Assembly: GCA_030038035.1 (NCBI GenBank)
Contig: JASHPP010000469.1
Span: 1 to 11,641, forward strand
Origin: Trebonia sp.
Lineage (GTDB): Bacteria; Actinomycetota; Actinomycetes; Streptosporangiales; Streptosporangiaceae
DNA: 11,641 nucleotides
Direction: 5' to 3'
This document shows, one piece after another, positions 1-5,387 of the stretch; position 1 is the first letter of the stretch; each line of letters starts with the position of its first letter. The position numbers and the translations under genes were made by a program. Below the pieces are notes generated by a model, which had not been told where the DNA came from, searched no databases, and was given only the letters and a program-made list of their open reading frames with translations.

Positions 1-798
1 CGCCGAGCCGAGGCCGCCCACGATCGTGTGGTTCTCCGCCGTGACGACCACCCGGGCCGCCCGCGCCACGTCGAGCACGGTGGCCGCGTCCAGCGGCTTG
101 ATCACCGGCACGTTCACCACCGATACCGATACGCCGTGGCTTCGCAGCAGCGTCGCCGCCGCCAGGGCCGGCGCCAGCATCATGCCGCTGGCGAGCAGGG
201 CCACGTCATCGCCGTCATCGCCCCGGGCGAGGACATCGGCGCGGTCCAGCCGCAACCGGTGGTCATCGCCGAACATCACCGGGATCTCCCCCCGCTTCAG
301 CCGCACGTAGACGGGCCCGTCGACATCCACGATCGCGGCCGGCACCTGCCGGGCCTCGACGGCGTCGGCCACGTCGAGCACGGTCATGCCGGGCAGCGCG
401 CGCATCAGCGCCACGTCGTCGATCGCCTGGTGACTGGGACCGCCCGGGCTGGACACCCCGGGCATGAACCCCATGATCCGCACCTTGAGCCCCGGGAACG
501 CGATCGCGTTGATGATCTGGTCCAGGGGGCGTCGCGTGGCGAACACGCCGAAGGTGTGCACGAACGGGATGAATCCGTCGCGGGCGAGCGCGCCCGCGAT
601 GCCCATCATGTTGGCCTCGGCCATGCCGGCGTGGATGAACCGCTCAGGGAAGGCGCCGGCGAACAAGTCGATCTCACATTGCCTGGTGAGGTCGCCGGTC
701 AGGCAGACGACGTCCTCCCGCCGCCCGGCGAGCTCGACAAGCGCCTGGCCGTAGGGCTTGAGGACCGTCCGGTAGGGCGGCTCCTTGAGCTCAGTCAT
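1..798 (-). CDS. Transketolase C-terminal subunit (split transketolase), 3' end cut by window
   Basis: This is the pyrimidine-binding half of a two-subunit, thiamine-diphosphate transketolase, a cytosolic enzyme that moves two-carbon ketol units between sugars. It starts at an ATG (796-798, complement) and 266 codons are visible, so perhaps 40-50 residues are missing, since such subunits are usually a little over 300 residues. Visible marks are LTGD (33-36), HAGMAEANMMGIAGALA around residues 56-71 with the expected cofactor-activating Glu at 61, PFVHTFGVF, the SSPGGPSHQAIDDVALMRALPG block typical of the family, and AENH near the visible end. It overlaps the last 8 bp of the N-terminal subunit gene (ATGACTGA arrangement), has only a weak GGCGGA ribosome-binding site, and is therefore probably translated by coupling to its partner. 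A general transketolase call is firm; the physiological substrate is not known. Split forms also occur in secondary metabolism and sugar-catabolic clusters. Confidence 0.93.
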   Translation of the reverse strand, partial: MTELKEPPYRTVLKPYGQALVELAGRREDVVCLTGDLTRQCEIDLFAGAFPERFIHAGMAEANMMGIAGALARDGFIPFVHTFGVFATRRPLDQIINAIAFPGLKVRIMGFMPGVSSPGGPSHQAIDDVALMRALPGMTVLDVADAVEARQVPAAIVDVDGPVYVRLKRGEIPVMFGDDHRLRLDRADVLARGDDGDDVALLASGMMLAPALAAATLLRSHGVSVSVVNVPVIKPLDAATVLDVARAARVVVTAENHTIVGGLGSA

Positions 799-1630
799 CG
801 CGGTCCGCCAGCCTGGCGAGGAGTTCGGCCTCGGCGCGGGCGGCCAGTTCCGGCGGCAGCTTGATGAAGTGCCCGTCCGCGTCGGGGGGAAGGCAGTGCA
901 GGCCGTGGGTGGTCGATGTCCTGTTGATCAGAACGGAGGGTTTGTCCCCGTCACCGGCCCCGGTGAGGGCCCTGATCACGGCGCCGACGTCGTGGCCGTC
1001 GAGGTCGACCGCGTCCCAGCCGAACGCCGCCCACTTGGCGGCGATCGGCTCGATCGTCGTGATCGTGTCCACCGGGCCGTCGACCTGCGAGTTGTTGGCA
1101 TCGAGGAGGACGGTCAGCCGGGACAGCCGGTGGTGGGCGGCGAACATCGCCGCCTCCCAGACCTGGCCTTCCTCCAGCTCGCCGTCGCTGACCATCGCGA
1201 ACGTCCGCCGGTCGTGCTTCCTGAGGCGGTCCGACAGCGCGAATCCGGCCGCGGCGGACAGGCCCTGGCCGAGGGAGCCGCAGACGTAGTCGGCGACCGG
1301 CGAGCGCTCGGTGCCGATCGCCTCGACCGGCGAGCCGTCCTGGCCGTAGCCGCGGACCGCCTCCTCGTCCAGGATGCCGAGTTCGGCGGCAGCGGCGAAG
1401 ATCGCGATCACGTAGTGGCCTGGCGAGCAGACCAGCCGGTCACGGCCTGGCCTCAGCACGGTGAACAGCGCGGCGACCTGCTCGGCCGATGACAGCGCCT
1501 GCCCCAGGTACCCGAACCCCAGCGGCGCCACCATCCGGACCGCCCGCAGCCGGATGGCCGTGGCCAGGCGCGTCGGGTCAGGAACTGTCCAGTACGTTCC
1601 CGGGTCGCAGACGTGCCCCGTTGCGCTCAC
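791..1630 (-). CDS. Transketolase N-terminal subunit (ThDP-binding half)
   Basis: This subunit should carry the diphosphate/Mg side of the ThDP site and pair with the C-terminal subunit encoded directly downstream. The GTG start at 1630 gives 279 residues and lies 17 bp after the HNH stop. The frame stays open to 1801, but those extra codons overlap the HNH gene and do not look like transketolase; the ribosome-binding site is poor (AGGG directly before GTG), so the start is uncertain. The ThDP motif is seen as SDGELEEGQ (148-156) followed by LDANN (176-180), with Ser in place of the usual first Gly of GDG. GSLGQGLSAAAG (118-129) and SPGHY (69-73, a substrate or cofactor His) are conserved. 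The usual GHPGG motif near residue 40 instead reads GYLGQ, so its His is absent. The enzyme is probably active in a variant subfamily, but a changed donor specificity is possible. Confidence 0.92.
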   Translation of the reverse strand: MSATGHVCDPGTYWTVPDPTRLATAIRLRAVRMVAPLGFGYLGQALSSAEQVAALFTVLRPGRDRLVCSPGHYVIAIFAAAAELGILDEEAVRGYGQDGSPVEAIGTERSPVADYVCGSLGQGLSAAAGFALSDRLRKHDRRTFAMVSDGELEEGQVWEAAMFAAHHRLSRLTVLLDANNSQVDGPVDTITTIEPIAAKWAAFGWDAVDLDGHDVGAVIRALTGAGDGDKPSVLINRTSTTHGLHCLPPDADGHFIKLPPELAARAEAELLARLADRDD

Positions 1631-1647
1631 CCCTGAACGATACGGTG

Positions 1648-3369
1648 TTACGCGGGGTACTTCATCGGTCCTTGCGTATACGTGCGGCCTGACGGGGTTG
1701 TCCACTGATGCCAGCCCGGGGAGGGCTGGGCGAGTTTCCACCCTTTCGACTGCTTTACCTTGTGGCACCTGCGGCTTCGCGCGCCGGCGTTGCACGCGCA
1801 CGTTCGCCCGCCCTGGTCATAGGGGACGGCGTGCTCGAAGTCGCAGCCGCGGGCATGCCGGGAGCAGGGCGGGAACGTACAGGCCCCGTCCCTGATCTCG
1901 ACCAGGTGCCGGAGGATGTCGCTGGGCTGGTAGGACCGGGACTCGTACCTGTGGTCGCAGTCAGTCACCGGGACCGGGCCGAGTTTCACGGTGAGCTGCC
2001 GCCCGTCGGGCAGGGTGAGGAGCCAGGTGCCGAACCCGTCCGGTGGGCCGGGATCGTCCTGGCGAGTGAAGGTCCAGGGGCTGGCGCGGCTTGTCGTCCT
2101 GGCGGGTTTCGCGCAGCCGTGGCCGATGGCGTAGCCGTTGTCGTCGGTGATCGTGACACACCACCTGCTGTGCGGGCTGCGGACGGCCGCGGCGGCCAGG
2201 TCGCGGACCAGGGCAGGGTCGAGGGCACCCAGGCCGTGTGCTTGGCCGGGCCGCTCGGCCAGGCCAAGAAGCGTGGCCAGCGGGAAGGTCAGGTTGGAGT
2301 TGGCCGGCAAGGCCGGGCCACCGGGGCCGCCGTCGTCACCGGGAGCGCCGTCGTCACCGGGAGCGCCGTCGTCACCGGGGCCGTGCTGCGTGTCGGCCCC
2401 GGCCGGAGCGGCGGGCTGCTGCTGCAGCTCCGCCTGAGCCTGGGCGATCCGGGCGGCGGCGCTGATCCCGTTGAGGATGTCGCAGAACGCCAGCACGCGC
2501 AGCTGGTCCATGCGGGCGCCGGGCATGATCATGGCCTGCTTGTACTCCCCGGCGCGCTGGCCGACGTTAGCGTGCGCCGCCAGCGCCGCGTCGGCGGGCA
2601 GCCCGTAGGCCGCCAGCGCGCTCGCGCCGCTGTGCTCGCGCCACAGCCGGACCCGGGCGTCTTCCCGTTCGGCGTGCTCGCGCCGCTTGCGGGTGCCTTC
2701 GGGGTCCACGCCGGCCACGGCCAGGGCGGCCAGCTTGGCGAGCTGGCCAGGCGTCTTGCCGGGCAGCTCGGGCAGGATCAGCGCCTCGGCTTCGGCGATG
2801 TGCGCATCGTCGAGCACGGTCAGTTCTCTGAGGATCAGCTGCGCCTTCAGGGAGTCGATCGTGCCGCTGGCCAGCGCCGCGTCGATGCCTGGCAGCCGCG
2901 CCCCCAGCTCCCACGCGGTATTGGCCAGCTTGTCCGCCCCCGGCAGCGACATGCCCAGGGCGGGGGTGATCTCGTGGCTGAGGTCATCCTCCCAGGCATC
3001 AGGCAGGTCCCCATGCGCACCGCCGGGCAGTGCGCGGCGGCGGATAAGCTCCCGCACCACACCCAGCTTCCCGGCCGCTGCCCACGACTCCAGGCCCGCC
3101 CACCGGCCCAGCAGGCCGACCAGCTCCTCGTCGGTGGCACCCGCGCACCGCCACTCCGGGCCGGAGAGGCCGGCGAGCGCGGCGGCCAGATCCGGGCCCC
3201 GCGGGCAGGCGTCCCCGGCGCCGTCCTTGGCGAAGTCGCGCAGCCGAAGCCCGTGCCCTCGGCGGGGGCCGGGAACGGCGGGAGAGCCTCCGGACAGCCG
3301 GGAGCCCCGGGCAGGCTCCTCGCCCAGCCCGTCGCCCATTCCGCGCCCTGAAACCGGCGGCTGCGACAT
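1648..3369 (-). CDS. DUF222 / HNH endonuclease domain protein
   Basis: This 573-residue protein belongs to the actinobacterial DUF222 + HNH family (13E12-repeat type), whose members are often multicopy and whose role is unsettled; nuclease activity is inferred from the HNH fold. DUF222 spans roughly residues 80-310 (ELVGLLGRWAGLESW, RRRALPGG, then a helical LILRELTVLDDAHIAEAEALI segment). A disordered linker with three GDDGAP-type repeats lies at about 331-350. The C-terminal HNH domain is near 490-560, with H513 (CDFEH), N527 and H536, plus Cys at 497, 502 and 509. The family's LCRxHH signature is altered to RSRRCHKVK, losing one Cys and one His and gaining Cys535. The ATG at 3369 is chosen because GGTGA precedes it by 4 nt; the longer frame to 3462 runs into AT-rich non-coding DNA. 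It reads straight into the transketolase genes. Confidence 0.88.
   Translation of the reverse strand: MSQPPVSGRGMGDGLGEEPARGSRLSGGSPAVPGPRRGHGLRLRDFAKDGAGDACPRGPDLAAALAGLSGPEWRCAGATDEELVGLLGRWAGLESWAAAGKLGVVRELIRRRALPGGAHGDLPDAWEDDLSHEITPALGMSLPGADKLANTAWELGARLPGIDAALASGTIDSLKAQLILRELTVLDDAHIAEAEALILPELPGKTPGQLAKLAALAVAGVDPEGTRKRREHAEREDARVRLWREHSGASALAAYGLPADAALAAHANVGQRAGEYKQAMIMPGARMDQLRVLAFCDILNGISAAARIAQAQAELQQQPAAPAGADTQHGPGDDGAPGDDGAPGDDGGPGGPALPANSNLTFPLATLLGLAERPGQAHGLGALDPALVRDLAAAAVRSPHSRWCVTITDDNGYAIGHGCAKPARTTSRASPWTFTRQDDPGPPDGFGTWLLTLPDGRQLTVKLGPVPVTDCDHRYESRSYQPSDILRHLVEIRDGACTFPPCSRHARGCDFEHAVPYDQGGRTCACNAGARSRRCHKVKQSKGWKLAQPSPGWHQWTTPSGRTYTQGPMKYPA
2329..2382 (-). repeat. 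Three 18-bp tandem repeats inside the HNH gene
   Basis: Three consecutive copies of an 18-bp unit (plus-strand unit gccgtcgtcaccgggagc at 2329-2346, 2347-2364 and 2365-2382; the third ends in ggcc) encode a repeated GDDGAP hexapeptide in the linker between the DUF222 and HNH domains. The unit length is a multiple of three, so gain or loss of copies by slippage would leave the frame intact. Confidence 0.85.
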
Positions 3370-3407
3370 GCGATCACCATTCGTGTAGTAAGTAACTGCT
3401 ACATCGA

Positions 3408-3435
3408 ATTCTATCGCGTAAAAACTGATTGACCA
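3408..3435 (-). promoter_or_regulatory. Candidate promoter of the HNH-transketolase operon
   Basis: On the minus strand a TGGTCA box (3435-3430, 4/6 to TTGACA) is followed after 16 bp by TAGAAT (3413-3408, 5/6 to TATAAT). This would start transcription near 3400, about 30 nt before the chosen ATG at 3369. The whole 3370-3480 stretch is strikingly AT-rich for this genome, as expected of a promoter. This is inferred from consensus only. Confidence 0.4.
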
Positions 3436-3444
3436 CCGTAAATG

Positions 3445-3474
3445 AGCTAACCATATAGCCACAGTTAGCTAACT
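3445..3474. promoter_or_regulatory. Operator-like palindrome plus direct repeat upstream of the HNH promoter
   Basis: AGTTAGCTAACT at 3463-3474 is a perfect 12-bp palindrome. Its half AGCTAAC (3467-3473) recurs in direct orientation at 3445-3451, exactly 22 bp away, about two helical turns. The downstream copy lies about 10 bp upstream of the candidate -35 box of the HNH gene, a position suited to a regulator. No binding protein can be named. Confidence 0.4.
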
Positions 3475-3490
3475 CTCCGCATGGGGGTTG

Positions 3491-3510
3491 CCCGGCGGAG
3501 CGCCACCGGG
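3491..3510 (-). terminator. Terminator-like hairpin after the small Cys protein gene
   Basis: Minus-strand CCCGGTGG - CGCT - CCGCCGGG forms an 8-bp stem (one G-U pair) with a 4-nt loop, beginning 10 bp after the stop codon of the gene at 3520-3786. There is no U tract, which is common for actinobacterial terminators but weakens the call. It would separate that gene from the HNH-transketolase operon. Confidence 0.45.
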
Positions 3511-3519
3511 ACGGCACGC

Positions 3520-3786
3520 TCACGCTAGTGAGATGAGACGCGTGCCGCGACGCGCGCTCGCGGGGCCGACGGCGGTGTCGGGCGCCGGCGCCGCGTGCGT
3601 GGTCAGCGCGTCGACCGGACCGCTGAACCAGTGGCCCCGCGGGCAGCGGATCCGCACGCCCGTCACCGCTCCGTCGGTCGAGCCGAGCCTGTAGCGGTCC
3701 TCCACGGCCGCGGGGAGGCCGCAGCGTGCGGTCCCGCGCGGGTCGGTGTAGGCGGGGCAGTCGAGGAAAATCGTGTCGGCGTCCAT
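3520..3786 (-). CDS. Small Cys-containing actinobacterial protein of unknown function
   Basis: This 88-residue protein has no known function. The ATG at 3786 is preceded by a strong GGAGG site (3796-3792) with a 5-nt spacer, which fixes the start; an upstream in-frame ATG lacks one. It resembles small actinomycete proteins with a CPAY...RCGLP and IRCP-GH-F pattern, recalled from family knowledge and not searched. Cys10, Cys22, Cys48 and His52 (CPRGH) could form a zinc site, which is an inference. The sequence ends in a low-complexity Ala/Pro/Arg tail. There is no signal peptide or membrane segment, so it is expected in the cytoplasm. It is likely its own transcription unit: a repeat cluster lies before it (3832-3863) and a hairpin follows it (3491-3510). 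Confidence 0.75.
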   Translation of the reverse strand: MDADTIFLDCPAYTDPRGTARCGLPAAVEDRYRLGSTDGAVTGVRIRCPRGHWFSGPVDALTTHAAPAPDTAVGPASARRGTRLISLA

Positions 3787-3831
3787 CGTCGCCTCCAGGT
3801 GTGATGCCTTTGGCCACACGCTGCCAGCGAG

Positions 3832-3863
3832 GCCTTAGCCGCCGGTTAAGGCGCGCTTTAGCC
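3832..3863. repeat. Overlapping inverted repeats with three TTAGCC/GGTTAA elements
   Basis: Between the SDR stop and the small-protein ribosome-binding site, GCCTTAGCC (3832-3840) pairs with GGTTAAGGC (3844-3852) across a 3-nt loop with one mismatch. The same GGTTAAGG block also forms an imperfect 20-bp palindrome, GGTTAAGGCGCGCTTTAGCC (3844-3863). The two structures share the central arm and exclude each other. This could be an SDR terminator or an operator with TTAGCC half-sites at 3835-3840 and 3858-3863. Confidence 0.45.
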
Positions 3864-3885
3864 ACCAGGTGCCCATGCCCGCCCG

Positions 3886-4794
3886 TCAGGCCAGCGGGAA
3901 CCGCACTCCGGTGAGCTCCTCGGATACCGTCCACAGGCGGCGCGCGGTCTCGGGGTCGCGCGCGGCGGCCGAACGCGCTGCCAGCTTCGGGGCGCCGCGC
4001 AATCCGGCGAACCCGCCGGGCCCGGCGTAGCTGTTGCCGGGGATGTCGGCGATGGCGGCGTACAGGGTCGGCAGCGCCCCGCCGGCGGCGTCCTGGGCGA
4101 GCAGCCGGTTCCCTAGCCGGCCGATAAGGAAGTCGACCGACCGGCGCTGGCTGTGAAACTGCAGGTTGGTCGCGGCGTAGCCGGGATGCGCGGCGTTGGA
4201 CAGCACGCTGGACCCGGCGACGGACAGCCGGCGCTGCAGCTCCGCGGTGAACAGCAGGTTGGCCAGCTTCGACTGCCCGTACGCGCGCCACGGCCGGTAG
4301 CGCTTGCGCTCCCAGTTCAGGTCGTCGAAGTCGATCCGGCCGATCCTGTGCACGTCCGAGGACACGGTCACGACGCGGCCGTGGCCGGCCACGTGCCGCA
4401 GGAGGAGGTTCGTCAGCGCGAAGTGGCCGAGGTGGTTCGTGCCGAACTGGGACTCGAACCCGTCGGCCGTGCGGGTCAGCGGCGGGATCATCACCCCGGC
4501 GTTGTTGATGAGCAGGTCGATCCCGCCGTCCCAGGCCGCGGCGAACCCGCGCACCGAATCCAGGCTGGCGAGATCGAGCTCGCGGACCTCGGGCGCGCCT
4601 GGGGTACCCGGGATGCCCGGCATGGCGACCGCGGCGGTCTGGCCCTTCGCGACGTCGCGCACCGCGAGCACGACGCGGGCGCCGGCCGCCGCGAGCGCGC
4701 GGGCCGCCGCCTGCCCGATGCCGCTGTTGGCACCGGTCACGATCGCCGTCCGGCCCGTCAGGTCGGGCAGGCTGGCGGCGGAGAAGCCGGTCAT
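3886..4794 (-). CDS. Short-chain dehydrogenase/reductase (retinol-dehydrogenase-like SDR)
   Basis: This is a 302-residue NAD(P)-dependent oxidoreductase with a Rossmann fold. Seen in order: the cofactor motif TGANSGIG (20-27); AVRD (44-47) at the end of beta-2, where an Arg favours NADP; NNAGVM (97-102); VSSDVH (144-149) with the catalytic Ser; [15 protein letters not shown] (155-169); and YGQSK (172-176) with catalytic Tyr and Lys. The DDLN-WER plus [11 protein letters not shown] signature is that of the retinol-dehydrogenase/WWOX-like SDR subgroup, which takes varied alcohols or ketones; the substrate is unknown. A short collagen-like [10 protein letters not shown] insert (59-68) lies in a surface loop. 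The ATG at 4794 is 2 bp past the DUF3145 stop, so the two genes are almost certainly co-transcribed and translationally coupled. Confidence 0.93.
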   Translation of the reverse strand: MTGFSAASLPDLTGRTAIVTGANSGIGQAAARALAAAGARVVLAVRDVAKGQTAAVAMPGIPGTPGAPEVRELDLASLDSVRGFAAAWDGGIDLLINNAGVMIPPLTRTADGFESQFGTNHLGHFALTNLLLRHVAGHGRVVTVSSDVHRIGRIDFDDLNWERKRYRPWRAYGQSKLANLLFTAELQRRLSVAGSSVLSNAAHPGYAATNLQFHSQRRSVDFLIGRLGNRLLAQDAAGGALPTLYAAIADIPGNSYAGPGGFAGLRGAPKLAARSAAARDPETARRLWTVSEELTGVRFPLA

Positions 4795-4796
4795 GC

Positions 4797-5291
4797 TCAG
4801 CCAGTGGCGTTGAGCCAGCGCACCGGGGCGCCGTCGCTCGCGCGGCGGAACGGCTCGAGCTCGTTGTCCCACGCGGTGCCGAGCAGCCGCTGCAGTTCCG
4901 CCTGCAGCGCCTGGCCGCCGGCCGCGGCCAGCGACACCGCGGCGCGCAGCCTGCCCTCGGGGACCATGATGTCGCCGTTCCCGCTCGTCACCGCCGAGAA
5001 GATGCCCAGGTCGGGGGTGTAGCTGTAACGCACCGCGTCGCAGCCGGGGGACGCTTCCTCGGTGACCTCGAAGCGCAGCCGGTTCCATCCGGCGAGCGCC
5101 GACGTGATCGCGCCCGCCGTGCCTGGCCGACCGTGCCAGGCGAGCTCCGCGCGAAGTGAACCCGGGGCAGCGGGCTGGCTGACCCAGGGCATGCTGACGG
5201 CCGTTCCGACGCTCCCCGCTACTGCCCACTCGATGTGCGGGCATAGCGCCGGGGGCGCCGAATGAACCTGGAGAACGCCGCAAACCGACAC
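4797..5291 (-). CDS. DUF3145 family protein
   Basis: This 164-residue protein matches the actinobacterial DUF3145 family from memory: [22 protein letters not shown] (5-26), [12 protein letters not shown] (39-50), [12 protein letters not shown] (68-79), [14 protein letters not shown] (89-102) and a C-terminal [14 protein letters not shown]...APVRWL block. The family is highly conserved in Actinobacteria and has no established function. The start is the GTG at 5291, preceded by GGGAGG (5301-5296) with a 4-nt spacer, and full length is reached from there. The gene lies 88 bp after the lnt stop and 2 bp before the SDR start. No signal peptide or membrane segment is visible. Confidence 0.9.
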   Translation of the reverse strand: MSVCGVLQVHSAPPALCPHIEWAVAGSVGTAVSMPWVSQPAAPGSLRAELAWHGRPGTAGAITSALAGWNRLRFEVTEEASPGCDAVRYSYTPDLGIFSAVTSGNGDIMVPEGRLRAAVSLAAAGGQALQAELQRLLGTAWDNELEPFRRASDGAPVRWLNATG

Positions 5292-5305
5292 CGTGCCTCC
5301 CTAGA

Positions 5306-5332
5306 CGAGGTTTGCCTTCCCCTGCGACCTCG
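5306..5332 (-). other. Inverted repeat in the lnt-DUF3145 gap
   Basis: CGAGGT (5306-5311) and ACCTCG (5327-5332) could form a 6-bp stem with a 15-nt loop just upstream of the DUF3145 ribosome-binding site. It is weak as a terminator. It may be a 5'-leader hairpin or chance. Confidence 0.2.
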
Positions 5333-5346
5333 CCAACGGCCACCCT

Positions 5347-5387
5347 GCTACCCAGCTCGGCTACCCAGCTCGGGGCTACCTAGCTCG
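5347..5387. repeat. Triplicated 13-bp repeat across the lnt stop codon
   Basis: Three direct copies of a 13-bp unit, gctacccagctcg, lie at 5347-5359, 5360-5372 and 5375-5387 (the third has T for C at 5381). The third copy contains the lnt stop codon (TAG, complement of 5380-5382), and the single T that distinguishes this copy is what makes the stop. The copies are tandem except for a 2-bp spacer. Confidence 0.85.

Noticed and set aside
2728..2748. GGCCAGCT / AGCTGGCC inverted repeat with a 5-nt loop in the HNH gene.
   Set aside because: The arms are only 8 bp, inside a coding helix rich in Ala/Leu/Lys codons, with no supporting context.
1708..3351. A long plus-strand open frame (547 codons) opposite the HNH gene.
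   Set aside because: It is the mirror of the HNH coding sequence: Gly/Val/Arg/Gln-rich, no domain, no ribosome-binding site. The minus strand has clear DUF222 and HNH motifs.
3370..3462. N-terminal extension of the HNH protein to an ATG at 3462.
   Set aside because: The added residues come from AT-rich DNA holding a candidate promoter and inverted repeats, and the ATG at 3369 has its own GGTGA site.
4800..5343. Upstream extension of the SDR frame to 5343, giving a 485-residue fusion.
   Set aside because: The extension overlaps the well-recognised DUF3145 gene in another frame, and SDR homology begins at the ATG at 4794.
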